From a bacterium (GTDB taxonomy: Bacteria > Sumerlaeota > Sumerlaeia > SLMS01), in the NCBI GenBank assembly GCA_016125005.1, contig WGMQ01000011.1, positions 54,583-118,582 on the forward strand: a DNA stretch of 64,000 bases. Direction: 5' to 3'. The notes beneath the pieces were generated by a model. The model did not search any database, was not told the DNA's origin, and saw nothing but the letters and a program-made list of their open reading frames with translations. This document shows positions 51,700-60,486 of this stretch, one piece after another. The position numbers and the translations under genes were made by a program. The first letter of the stretch is position 1. Every line of letters starts with the position of its first letter.

Positions 51700-51988
51700 G
51701 GGACGCTCCGTCGTTTCGGGAACGTCCTGTCTATGGCCGCGCGGCATCAACGCGCGATGTGCGATCGCCGCGTCCGGCGTAAACGGCGAGTAAACAAGGC
51801 CCGCAGCCCGCACCGAGGCATGGGCACCGAGGCATGGGCGCGGCATCGGCCGATCGTCGTCTCCCCGGTCCGCCGGGGCGGACATGCGATTGACGCCGGG
51901 TTGCGCGCCCGGGCCTAAGTCAAGGTCGGTCAGGGTCGGCAGCCATTCTCCGATATCGTGAAGCGGGCCTCGGCCGGCCGGGGCGAAT

Positions 51989-52714
51989 TCAGCGACCCGT
52001 CCGCTTGCGCCAGGCCTCGTATTTCGCGAGATTCTCGTCCCTGGTGCAGGGATAGAGGCCGATGATGGGCGTGCCTGCCCGCACCTCTTCCAGCACGAAG
52101 TCCTCGAAGCTCTCCATTCCGGCGCAGGCTTCGGCGATCTCGTCCGCCAGATGCGCCGGGATCACCATGACCCCGTCCCCATCTCCCACGATCACGTCTC
52201 CGGGGAACACCGCCACGTCGCCGCAACCGATCGGCACGTTGATGTCGACGGCTTCGTGCTTGGTCAGGTTGGTAGGCGCTGACGGGCCGGCGCAATAGGC
52301 CGGCATGTCGAGCGCGCCGATGCTCTCGGCATCGCGGAAACCGCCATCCGAGACCACGCCGGCGCAGCCGCGCACCGCCATGCGGGTGATGAGTATCGAG
52401 CCCGCCGTCGCCGCCGACGCATCCTTGCGCCCATCCATCACCAGAACCTGGCCCGGCGGGCAGGTTTCGACGGCGACCCGCTGCGGGTGCCCCGGATCGC
52501 GGAACACATCCAGCGTGTTGCGATCCTCGCGCGCCGGGATGTAGCGCAGCGTGAACGCAAGTCCCACCATGTTTTCCGCCTTGCGGGAAACCGGCCGCAC
52601 GCCCTGGATGAACTGGTTTCGCAGCCCGCGCTTGAACAACTGCGTGGCGATCGACGCCGTGGAAGTGCGCTTCAGCCTTGCGAGGGTAGCGTCGGAGAGA
52701 GCGGGGTCGGACAT
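51989..52714 (-). CDS. RraA-family protein (HMG/oxaloacetate-type aldolase-like)
   Basis: This 241-residue protein has the RraA fold segments STASIATQLFKRG (about 18-30) and VLVMDGRKDASAATAGSILITRMAVRGCAGVVSDGGFRDAESIG (about 90-133), with the Asp/Arg pair in GGFRD used for Mg and substrate in HMG aldolases. VNVP-like NVPIGCGDVAVFPGDVIVGDGDGVMVIP (about 158-186) follows. In catabolic operons such proteins act as retro-aldolases or decarboxylases on 4-hydroxy-2-oxo acids, which suits a position directly after a sugar-acid-type dehydratase. Confidence 0.87.
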   Translation of the reverse strand: MSDPALSDATLARLKRTSTASIATQLFKRGLRNQFIQGVRPVSRKAENMVGLAFTLRYIPAREDRNTLDVFRDPGHPQRVAVETCPPGQVLVMDGRKDASAATAGSILITRMAVRGCAGVVSDGGFRDAESIGALDMPAYCAGPSAPTNLTKHEAVDINVPIGCGDVAVFPGDVIVGDGDGVMVIPAHLADEIAEACAGMESFEDFVLEEVRAGTPIIGLYPCTRDENLAKYEAWRKRTGR

Positions 52715-52723
52715 GGGAGCCTT

Positions 52724-54457
52724 TCAGAAAATATCGGGTTCGCCGGCGGCGCGACCGAAATCAGATTGCAGGAAATCGAAATCGCAGCCCTGGTCGGCCT
52801 GCGTTACGTGACGGGCATAGATCCAGCCCCAGCCACGCTGAAACCGGGGCTCCGGCGCCTTGAGGAGGCTTCGGCGCGCGTCCAGTTCTTCATCGGACAC
52901 CAGCATGTCGAGCCGCCGGTTCGGCAGGTCGAGCCGCACGATGTCGCCGTTCTTCAACAGCGCCAGCGGACCGCCGACATGGGATTCCGGGCTGACATGC
53001 AGCACGCAGGCCCCGTAGGAGGTGCCGGACATGCGCGCGTCGGAAATGCGAAGCATGTCCCGGTGGCCCTGCTTGATGAGCGCCTTGGGGATCGGAAGCA
53101 TGCCCCATTCCGGAAAGCCGGGACCGCCTTGCGGTCCTGCATTGCGCAATACCATGACGTGGTCGGGCGTTATTTCGAGCGTCTCGTCGTCCACTGCCTT
53201 CTTCATCTGCGGATAGCTGTCGAAGACGAGCGCCGGGCCTTCATGCACATGGAATTTCGGATCGCAGGCCGCCGGTTTCATCACCGCGCCGGAGGGACAG
53301 AGATTGCCCTTTAGAACGGCGAGCGAACCCTCGTGATAGACCGGGTTCGACAGCGGGCGGATCACATCGGCGTTGTAGACGACCGCGCCATCGAGATTTT
53401 CGCCCAGGGTCCTGCCGGTCACGGTCATGCAGGAAGTGTCGAGGCGATCCTCGATCTGCTTCATCAGCGCCCGCAGGCCCCCTGCATAATAGAAGTCCTC
53501 CATCAGATAATCCTTGCCGGAGGGGCGGACATTGGCGAGCAGCGGCGTCAGGCGGCCCAATGCGTCGAGTTCGTCCAGTTGCATGGGCACGCCGGCGCGG
53601 CGCGCCATCGCGATCAGATGCACGACGGCATTCGTGGAGCATCCTGTCGCCATCGCCACGATGGCGGCGTTGCGGCATGCGCCGGGAGTGATGATCCGGT
53701 CTGGAGTCTGACCCTCCCACCCCCTCTCGACGATGCGCCGGCCGCAGGTCGCGGACATGCGCTGGTGGTTGCTGTCGACGGCGGGAATGGACGAGGCGCC
53801 GGGCAGGGTCAGCCCCATGGCGTCGGCAATCGCCGTCATGGTGGAGGCGGTGCCCATCGTCATGCAGGTGCCGGCGGACCGGGCGATGCCGCCCTGCACG
53901 CCAAGCCACTCCGCGTCGGAGATGTTTCCTGCGCGCCTTTCGTCCCAGTACTTCCAGGCGTCCGACCCCGAGCCGAGAATATTGCCCGCGTAATTGCCGC
54001 GCAGCATCGGGCCGGCGGGCAGGTAGATCATCGGGACACCGGCGCTGATCGCTCCCATGACGAGCCCCGGCGTGGTCTTGTCGCACCCGCCCATCAGCAC
54101 GACGCCGTCCAGCGGGTGCGAGCGGATCATTTCTTCCGTCTCCATCGCCAGCATGTTGCGATAGAGCATGGAGGTCGGCTTGATGTTGCTCTCGTCGAGC
54201 GACAATGCGGGCATCTCCACCGCGAAGCCGCCGGCCTGGGCCACGCCGCGCTTCACATCCGCCACCCGGTCGCGGAAATGGCTGTGGCAGGTGTTGAGTT
54301 CCGACCAGGTGTTCAGCACGCCGATCATCGGCTTGTCGCGAAACTCGTCCTCGGAATAGCCGAGCTGCATCATGCGGCTGCGATGGCCGAAGCTGCGAAG
54401 GTCGTCGGGTGCGAACCAGCGGGCGGAGCGCAAATCCTTGGGTGTCTTGCGTTTCAT
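52724..54457 (-). CDS. IlvD/Edd-family dehydratase (sugar-acid dehydratase type)
   Basis: This is a 577-residue Fe-S dehydratase from ATG 54457 (MKRKTPKDLRSARWF). Cluster/metal ligands are recognisable: Cys in MGGCDKTTPG (about 120-129), Cys in RSAGTCMTMGTASTM (about 191-205) and GCSTNAVVHLIAMARRAG (about 275-292). AVDSNHQRMSATCGRRIV lies between. The opening and the size fit the L-arabinonate/D-xylonate/pentonate dehydratase branch more than IlvD proper. It would convert an aldonic acid to a 2-keto-3-deoxy acid. It is followed after 9 bp by the RraA-like gene and preceded by the Tct transporter. Confidence 0.9.
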   Translation of the reverse strand: MKRKTPKDLRSARWFAPDDLRSFGHRSRMMQLGYSEDEFRDKPMIGVLNTWSELNTCHSHFRDRVADVKRGVAQAGGFAVEMPALSLDESNIKPTSMLYRNMLAMETEEMIRSHPLDGVVLMGGCDKTTPGLVMGAISAGVPMIYLPAGPMLRGNYAGNILGSGSDAWKYWDERRAGNISDAEWLGVQGGIARSAGTCMTMGTASTMTAIADAMGLTLPGASSIPAVDSNHQRMSATCGRRIVERGWEGQTPDRIITPGACRNAAIVAMATGCSTNAVVHLIAMARRAGVPMQLDELDALGRLTPLLANVRPSGKDYLMEDFYYAGGLRALMKQIEDRLDTSCMTVTGRTLGENLDGAVVYNADVIRPLSNPVYHEGSLAVLKGNLCPSGAVMKPAACDPKFHVHEGPALVFDSYPQMKKAVDDETLEITPDHVMVLRNAGPQGGPGFPEWGMLPIPKALIKQGHRDMLRISDARMSGTSYGACVLHVSPESHVGGPLALLKNGDIVRLDLPNRRLDMLVSDEELDARRSLLKAPEPRFQRGWGWIYARHVTQADQGCDFDFLQSDFGRAAGEPDIF

Positions 54458-54485
54458 GCTCTCAATCCGATCAACGCGCCAGATG

Positions 54486-55994
54486 TCACTTGGAGACCGC
54501 GGCGGCGGCGTTCGCACGCCAGGTTTTCCATCCCGCCTTCGCATAGGGCCAGACAATCGTCAGCAATGCCGTGGCCAGCAAGAGGCCTGAGATTGGCCGG
54601 GTAAAGAAGGGCCAGACGCCGTCATTGGTATAGGTGAAGCCCTTGCGCAGGTTCGACTCCAGCATCGGGCCCAGAATGAAGGCGAGCAGGAACGGGCTGA
54701 CGGGAAGCCGCGCCCAGTCCATCGCCAGTCCGATTGCCGCAAAGCCCAGCAATATGATGAAGTTGAACTCCGTGCCCGCTCCGACAAAGACGCCGACGAA
54801 GCAAAGCACCACGATCGCCGGATACAGATAGTGGTAGGGAATACGCAGGATCGCCGGGAACAGGCGCATCCCGAAGAACTGGACAAACAGGATCATGACT
54901 GCGGAAATGAGTGCGGTCAGGAAGAGCGCGTAGACGATATCGGGATTGTTCGTGAAGAGGAGCGGCCCTGCCTGGATGCCGTGTATCATCAGGCCGCCCA
55001 GCAGAATGGCGGTCGTCCCGTCTCCTGGGATGCCCAGCGCCACCATGGGAATCAGCGAGCCGCCGACCGAGGCGTTGTTCGCCGTTTCCGACGCAAAGAC
55101 GCCGTCGATGCAGCCTTTGCCAAATTTCTCGGGATGTTTCGAACTGTTCTTCGCATAGGCATAGGCCACCATGTTGGACAGGCCTGCCCCCATCCCCGGC
55201 AGGAAGCCGATCCACAGGCCTATGGTGAACGAGCGCAGCATGTTGAACGCGTTGCTCGTGAAATCCTTCAGCGACACGCCGAAGCCCTGGATGCTGGATG
55301 TGTCGACCCTGGGGACCGGCTTGCTGCCGCGGGCGAATTCGGTGACCACCTGCTTGATGGCGAAAAGGCCGAGCATCAGCGCGATCAGGTCGATGCCGCT
55401 CGACAAATATAGGCTGCCAAAGGTGAATCGAGGATAGCCGTCGATCGGGGCAAATCCGACAGTGCTGAGCAGCAGTCCGAACGCCGCCGCGGCGAGGCCA
55501 TGAAAGACGCTTTCGCGGGACAGTGCCGCCACAAGCGATATGGCGCAGAAGCCCAGCGAGAAATACTCCCACGGTCCCAGTTTCAACGCGAGGTCGGCAA
55601 GGGCTCGGCTGAGGAACATCGCGATGACGATCGAGAACACCGTTCCGATGAAGGAGGCGACGATCGCGGCGCCCAGGGCCCGGACCGCTTCGCCGTTCTT
55701 CGTCATCGGATACCCGTCGAAGGTGGTCGCGATGGCGGAAGGCGAGCCGGGTATGCCGAGCAGGATCGAGCCGATCATGGCGCCGGACGTGCCGCCGACC
55801 CAGATCGCGATCAGCATGGCGAGGCCGACATGCGGATCCATGCCGAAGCTGAGCGGCAGCAGCAGGGCGACGCCGAGCCCGCCGCTCAGGCCGGGAATGG
55901 CTCCCAGGATGATGCCCACGACGCTGGCGACAAAGATGATCAGCAGTGTGGTCGGGGCAAGCAGATCGGTAAAACTCGTGAGGATGATGTCCAT
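54486..55994 (-). CDS. tctA: TctA, large membrane subunit of tripartite tricarboxylate transporter
   Basis: This 502-residue membrane protein has about 12 helices. It has the TctA signature GAIPGLSGGLGVALLLPLSFGMDPHVGLAMLIAIWVGGTSGAMIGSILLGIPGSPSAIATTFDGYPM (about 32-97) and the repeat-related GFLPGMGAGLSNMVAYAYAKNSSKHPEKFGKGCIDGVFASETANNA (about 263-308). It forms the proton/Na-driven carboxylate channel with TctB and a periplasmic TctC. It sits 28 bp upstream of the dehydratase. Confidence 0.95.
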   Translation of the reverse strand: MDIILTSFTDLLAPTTLLIIFVASVVGIILGAIPGLSGGLGVALLLPLSFGMDPHVGLAMLIAIWVGGTSGAMIGSILLGIPGSPSAIATTFDGYPMTKNGEAVRALGAAIVASFIGTVFSIVIAMFLSRALADLALKLGPWEYFSLGFCAISLVAALSRESVFHGLAAAAFGLLLSTVGFAPIDGYPRFTFGSLYLSSGIDLIALMLGLFAIKQVVTEFARGSKPVPRVDTSSIQGFGVSLKDFTSNAFNMLRSFTIGLWIGFLPGMGAGLSNMVAYAYAKNSSKHPEKFGKGCIDGVFASETANNASVGGSLIPMVALGIPGDGTTAILLGGLMIHGIQAGPLLFTNNPDIVYALFLTALISAVMILFVQFFGMRLFPAILRIPYHYLYPAIVVLCFVGVFVGAGTEFNFIILLGFAAIGLAMDWARLPVSPFLLAFILGPMLESNLRKGFTYTNDGVWPFFTRPISGLLLATALLTIVWPYAKAGWKTWRANAAAAVSK

Positions 55995-56002
55995 GACCGC
56001 TC

Positions 56003-56467
56003 TCAGAAAAGGAGGCCTTCAGGCAGGTACGAGCGCAAGAACCAGACGAACAGCAGGTAAAGCGCGCCATAGGTGAGGAGCGCGTAGATCGCGCCGCGCC
56101 ACAGCGAGAACTTCCGTCGTCCCGCGATCGCCGCATAGAAAACGAATGTCATGGTCGGCGTGGCGAGGTGGAAGCCGACGAGCCACAGGGCAATTCCGTA
56201 CAGCGCGAAGACGCCCATCAGGATGGCGCTGCGCGCCCAATCTCCCGGGCTCATGAAGCCCTCTGCCTGCGAGGCGACCCCGGCCCGGCGAAAACCGGTC
56301 GCCATGATGCCGCAGCCGCAAAGGACCAGCATCGCACAGGCAAAATACGGAAACAGATGCGGGCCGGGATCGTCGGTGAAGGTCGAGGACGGCACCTGCG
56401 CCGTCAGCAATGCCCCGGCGACGCCCACCAGAATTGTGAACGCGCCAAGAAAAATGTCTCTGGTCAT
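56003..56467 (-). CDS. tctB: TctB, small membrane subunit of tripartite tricarboxylate transporter
   Basis: This is a 154-residue protein from ATG 56467 with four hydrophobic segments (FLGAFTILVGVAGALLTAQVP; LFPYFACAMLVLCGCGIMATGF; SAILMGVFALYGIALWLVGFHLATPTMTFVFYAAI; GAIYALLTYGALYLLFVWFL), the topology of TctB. Sequence identity in this subunit is generally low, so position between tctC and tctA is the main support. It ends 8 bp before tctA. Confidence 0.92.
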   Translation of the reverse strand: MTRDIFLGAFTILVGVAGALLTAQVPSSTFTDDPGPHLFPYFACAMLVLCGCGIMATGFRRAGVASQAEGFMSPGDWARSAILMGVFALYGIALWLVGFHLATPTMTFVFYAAIAGRRKFSLWRGAIYALLTYGALYLLFVWFLRSYLPEGLLF

Positions 56468-56538
56468 GGCAGGGTCCCTTGTCCGAACAGAATCGCGCCG
56501 CGGGTGATCCCTTTGCGGAAGCACCCGCTTCTACGGCG

Positions 56539-57501
56539 TTATTTTGCCGCAATACCCAGCTTTTCGGCCAGTTGGGCGATGCGCTCGTCTTCCTCGTCGA
56601 CATAGGCGCGGGTCTCCCCGACAGTCCGGTAGACATACGAACTGGACATCTTCTTCAGGCTTTCCCGCATTGCCGGATCATCGGCCATGCCGCGCGTCGC
56701 CTCATTGATTACCTCCACTGTGGCAACGTCCATGCCCGCAGGGCCGAACACGATGAGCGGCGTCTGCCAGGACAGCTTCACTCCCTGGTCGAGCGCCGGT
56801 TTGAAATCGGGAAAATCCGGATTGGGCTCGGGGTCCGTGAGCGCCAGGACCTTCATCTTGTGTTCGGCAACGAACTGCTCGGCCGAGCGTGCGCCCAGAT
56901 TGCCCATGTCGATGTGTCCGCCCTGGATGGCGGCTACCTTGTCGACTTCGGCGCTGGCCTCGACCATCTTGAGCTTGACGTTTTCCGCCTGCTCGATGAG
57001 CCCGGCCATGAAATGCGTCGTGCCGCCCAGCGACACGCCAACCGTCAGCTTGCCGGGATTGGCCCGCGCATCCTCGACAAAGTCCCTGAGGGTGTTCCAG
57101 GGCGCATCGGGCGCGACCGCATAGACTTGGGAAGGATAGATCTGTCCCATGGCGATCGGGGTGAAATCCGACATCGGATGCGGGTAGCGCCCGGTATGGG
57201 CGTGAATCATGATGCTGGTGTGCATGAACAGCAGCGTCTGGCCGTCGGGCCTGGCGGTGCGCACCATCTCGTAGCCGACCGTGCCGCCGCCGCCAGGCTG
57301 GTTGATCACCGCGACCGATGCGCCGGTCTTGCGTTGCAGATAGTCGGCGAAGATGCGTCCCATCACATCGGTGCCGCCGCCGGCCTTGGAGGGAACGACC
57401 AGCTTGATCGTGCCCCTGGGCCAGTTGGCGTCCGCCAGTGCGGGCGCGCCCAGCCCGATGCAGGCCATCGCGGCGAGCGCCAGAATGCTTCCAAGTCTCA
57501 T
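56539..57501 (-). CDS. tctC: TctC-type periplasmic solute-binding protein
   Basis: The 320-residue protein has a signal peptide (LGSILALAAMACIGLGAPALADA). The mature start WPRGTIKLVVPSKAGGGTDVMGRIFADYLQRKTGASVAVINQPGGGGTVGYEMVRTARPDGQTLLF is the classic TctC/Bug receptor signature. A carboxylate ligand is expected; Bug-type receptors bind dicarboxylates, sugar acids and aromatic acids. It is immediately upstream of tctB/tctA, so it is the dedicated receptor. Confidence 0.94.
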   Translation of the reverse strand: MRLGSILALAAMACIGLGAPALADANWPRGTIKLVVPSKAGGGTDVMGRIFADYLQRKTGASVAVINQPGGGGTVGYEMVRTARPDGQTLLFMHTSIMIHAHTGRYPHPMSDFTPIAMGQIYPSQVYAVAPDAPWNTLRDFVEDARANPGKLTVGVSLGGTTHFMAGLIEQAENVKLKMVEASAEVDKVAAIQGGHIDMGNLGARSAEQFVAEHKMKVLALTDPEPNPDFPDFKPALDQGVKLSWQTPLIVFGPAGMDVATVEVINEATRGMADDPAMRESLKKMSSSYVYRTVGETRAYVDEEDERIAQLAEKLGIAAK

Positions 57502-57533
57502 GATATTTCCCCTCCCTGTGGGTCGTCAGGCCT

Positions 57534-58436
57534 CTATTGCAATGCGAATGCCGATTTCAGCGCCTTCACGAAAACCTCCTGCGCGGCGCGATACTGCGCG
57601 ATATTGGCGATCAGGAAACCGTGGTCGCTCTCCTCGAAGCGGTCGACGGTTACCGGAACTCCGGCCCGGCGCAGCCGGACGGCGTAGCGTTCGGCCTCGT
57701 GGCGCAGCGGATCGAGGCCGGCGATCATGATGCGAGCCGGCGGAAGCTGCGCCAGTTCCTCGTCCGCGGCCAGAACCGGCGACATCAGCGGGTTGTGGCG
57801 ATCCGCGGGATCCGGCACGTGCAGGTCGTTGAACGCCTGCAGCCGTTCCGGCGTGAAGATGCTCGGCCCGGCGCCGATCTTTTCCTGCGGCGAGGTGACA
57901 GCGTCCAGGAACGGATAGTCGAGGATCTGCAGGCAGGGCAGCTTTCCGCCCTCCTGCACCGCCATCAGGCAGGCGGCCGCGGCCAGATTGCCGCCGGCGC
58001 TGTGCCCGCCCATCGCGATCCTGGAGGCATCGACGCCGAGCCTGGCGGCATTTGCGAAAGTCCATTGCAGCACGTCGTAGGTTTCGTGCAGCGCCGTGGG
58101 AAACGGGTGCTCGGGCGACAGGCGGTAATCGATGTCAAGCACCCTTGCTCCCAGCGCCTCCGCCAGCAAGGCGCAGAACATCGTGTCGCGCCGCTGATAT
58201 CCCCGGACAAAGCCGCCGCCGTGAATATTGATGAAGAGCGGCGCGCCGTCGACGCCTCCCGCAGGCGAGACGAGGATGCAGCGCGTGTCTCCGGCCCGGG
58301 TGGGGATGAACAGTTCGCTCGCTATCACGCGCTCCAGACGGGCCAGCATCTCTTCAGGGAACACGGTCTCGACAATCGTGTTCGCGCGAAGCCGCGCCGC
58401 CATTTCGGCCTTTTCGTCCTGGGAGAGCATCAGCAT
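57534..58436 (-). CDS. HSL-type alpha/beta hydrolase (esterase)
   Basis: This is a 300-residue cytoplasmic esterase of the hormone-sensitive-lipase family. The oxyanion motif HGGGFVRG is at about 71-78, the nucleophile is in GHSAGGNLAAA (about 145-155), Asp lies in GLDPLRHEAERYA and His in ESDHGFLIAN. I chose ATG 58436, which overlaps the stop of the MBL gene (58430), with a second ATG two codons later. Hydrolysis of a lactone or ester of the transported compound is likely, as lactonase-type hydrolysis often precedes an aldonate dehydratase. Confidence 0.9.
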   Translation of the reverse strand: MLMLSQDEKAEMAARLRANTIVETVFPEEMLARLERVIASELFIPTRAGDTRCILVSPAGGVDGAPLFINIHGGGFVRGYQRRDTMFCALLAEALGARVLDIDYRLSPEHPFPTALHETYDVLQWTFANAARLGVDASRIAMGGHSAGGNLAAAACLMAVQEGGKLPCLQILDYPFLDAVTSPQEKIGAGPSIFTPERLQAFNDLHVPDPADRHNPLMSPVLAADEELAQLPPARIMIAGLDPLRHEAERYAVRLRRAGVPVTVDRFEESDHGFLIANIAQYRAAQEVFVKALKSAFALQ

Positions 58437-59284
58437 GCCGGATCCAGTTTCGAACTGGCGATCAGTTCCTGCACCTGCCGGGTGCGCTGGTCGATCAGCC
58501 ATTGCCAGACCGACGGATCGTCGAAGGGATTGAAATCCGGTGCGATCAGGGGAACCTTCGACAGCATGTCGACCTGCGCGGGATGCGATCCCAGGGTGAT
58601 GTCCACATGCAGGCCGCGCAGCCGTCGCATCGAGTCCAGATAGTCCGTGCGCGCCGTGACCGGCATGCCGTATTCGGTCAGGAAATCGTCGCCGAGCGTG
58701 TTGAGGCCGATGCCGCCATGCAGGCCGCAGCGCTTGGTGACGCCGCTCTCATCGGTTGCGTCGAAGAAAAACGATGTGGTCCCAGGGGTGTGGCCCGGAG
58801 ACAGGACGGTGTCGATCCTGCGGTCGCCGAACACCACCGGCTCGTTGTCATTGTAATGCTCGTGCACCTCGAAATCGCCATAGGCATAGCCGGATTCGAA
58901 AAGCTGGTCAGGCCGCTCGGCAAGGAACGCGACGTCCTCACGGCTCATCATGATCCTTGCTCCGGTATGCTCGGCGATCACGCGCGCACCGCCCACGTGA
59001 TCGTAATGCATGTGCGTCAGCATCAGCAGCTTCACGTCCGCGGGATCGAACCCCAGCTTCCGGATCGCCTCGAACACCAGATAGACCTGTGGCTGCATCG
59101 TCGAGTCGAAGAGAATCAGCCCCTCGCTGGATTCGAGCAGATAGGCGCCTACCCAGGCATTTCCGACATAATAGGTTCGCGGCGCCACCTTGAACGGATC
59201 GATCGCCACCTCCCACGGGCGTTCACACCCCTGGCGCAGATATTCGATCGGATCCTTGAATTGCGGAGAGGTGAGCATCGACAA
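58430..59284 (-). CDS. MBL-fold metallohydrolase, quorum-quenching-lactonase/arylesterase-like
   Basis: The 284-residue protein has THMHYDHVGGARVIAEHTG (about 90-108), the HxHxDH metal site. It has SPGHTPGTTSFFFDATDES with the second His, an Asp, and a final His in TLGSHPAQVDML. The N-terminus WVGAYLLESSEGLILFDS resembles subclass B3-type beta-lactamases and N-acyl-homoserine lactonase-like hydrolases. No signal peptide is evident. Located between the first TctC and the HSL esterase, it may open a lactone. Beta-lactamase activity cannot be excluded, but the context argues against it. Confidence 0.88.
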   Translation of the reverse strand: MSMLTSPQFKDPIEYLRQGCERPWEVAIDPFKVAPRTYYVGNAWVGAYLLESSEGLILFDSTMQPQVYLVFEAIRKLGFDPADVKLLMLTHMHYDHVGGARVIAEHTGARIMMSREDVAFLAERPDQLFESGYAYGDFEVHEHYNDNEPVVFGDRRIDTVLSPGHTPGTTSFFFDATDESGVTKRCGLHGGIGLNTLGDDFLTEYGMPVTARTDYLDSMRRLRGLHVDITLGSHPAQVDMLSKVPLIAPDFNPFDDPSVWQWLIDQRTRQVQELIASSKLDPAC

Positions 59285-59385
59285 AATGATCCTGCTTACC
59301 CGGGGGCGCCGGGTCGGTTGAGGCGTGGCCTGTTTCAGGGACCGCGAAGGGCCCGGCCGCCGGGATGCCAGCGGCCGGGGATGCG

Positions 59386-60393
59386 CTATTTGCTGAGGCC
59401 GATTTCGGCAGCCAGTTCACCGACCTTCGTTTCGGAAGCGGCAAGACGTTCCGCGCCGGCGGCCTGATCCAGGAACTGAAGAGGCAGCTTCATCTTGGCG
59501 AGCTGCTCGCGTACCGTCGGGCTCCCGGCCACCTCGCCGAGAACCTCGTTGATCCGGACGGCAAGTGCCTGATCCATGTCCCTGGGGCCGAGGACAAGGA
59601 AATCGAGGCCATAGACCGTATTCTTGTAGCCCAGTTCGGCCATGGACGGATATTGCGGAGCGCCCTGATCGCGCTCGGGCGTGCCGGCGATGGTGCCCAG
59701 GACCCGCAGCTTTCCCGCCTCGGCATATTGCAGCGCGCCGGGCGTATTGACGATCGCCGCGGCGATGTTGCCGCCCTGCAGGGCTGTCAATTTGTCCGCG
59801 TCCGATCCGGCTTCGACAAGACGGAACGGCGCGCCGGCATCCTTTATCAGCAGGGCCGCCATGAAATGGCTCGCGCCCTTGAGCTGGACGCCCAGCGTCA
59901 CGTTGTCCGGATCGGATTTTGCGGCCTCGACCAGGTCCTCGACGCTCCTGGTCTTCGAGTCGGGACCGACCACCAGCGACTGGCTGCCTTCCACAGGCAT
60001 CACGGCGACGGCGGTAAACTCCGTCGCCGGATTGTGTGCGTAGACACCTGAATGATAGCTGGAAAGAAGCCCGGTGTGGTAGAAGAGCAAGGTCGCGCCG
60101 TCGGCGCGCGCGGTGCGCACGGTCTCCGCCGCAACGCTTCCCCCGCCTGTCGGCTGATTGACGATGACGAAGGCCTGGCCGGTTTCCTTTTCGAGTTCCG
60201 CCGCAAGAAAGCGGGCGACGGCATCGGTACCGCCGCCGGGCTTGGCCGGGACGATCAGCTTGACCGGACGCGCCGGCCAATCCTGCGCGAACGCGGCCGA
60301 AGGCAATCCGATGGTTGCCGCGACCGCTGTCGCGGCCAAGAAGGACCCGGTGGCGAAGAGTAAACGCCGCCGTGCTCTGAATCTGGTTGTCAT
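59386..60393 (-). CDS. Second TctC-type periplasmic solute-binding protein
   Basis: This 335-residue protein starts at ATG 60393 (MTTRFRARRRLLFATGSFLAATAVAATIGLPSAAFAQ, Tat-like twin-Arg region plus signal peptide). The mature part VKLIVPAKPGGGTDAVARFLAAELEKETGQAFVIVNQPTGGGSVAAETVRTARADGATLLF parallels the TctC at 56539. It lies at the head of the operon, divergent from LysR. Two receptors feeding one TctAB pair would widen the substrate range; alternatively it is an unpaired Bug protein serving the whole genome. Confidence 0.92.
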   Translation of the reverse strand: MTTRFRARRRLLFATGSFLAATAVAATIGLPSAAFAQDWPARPVKLIVPAKPGGGTDAVARFLAAELEKETGQAFVIVNQPTGGGSVAAETVRTARADGATLLFYHTGLLSSYHSGVYAHNPATEFTAVAVMPVEGSQSLVVGPDSKTRSVEDLVEAAKSDPDNVTLGVQLKGASHFMAALLIKDAGAPFRLVEAGSDADKLTALQGGNIAAAIVNTPGALQYAEAGKLRVLGTIAGTPERDQGAPQYPSMAELGYKNTVYGLDFLVLGPRDMDQALAVRINEVLGEVAGSPTVREQLAKMKLPLQFLDQAAGAERLAASETKVGELAAEIGLSK

Positions 60394-60486
60394 GTTCTCC
60401 TCCCTATGAAGAACTCCACTAGACAGAACCGGTGGCATATCGAAAAATAAAATTGACGCCCTCGCTATAAGAAAACCGTATATCGC

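Noticed and set aside
60394-60486. Specific LysR box and sigma-70 promoter in the TctC-LysR gap
   Set aside because: The region is AT-rich and contains TTGACG, but no T-N11-A palindrome or good -10 could be chosen with confidence.
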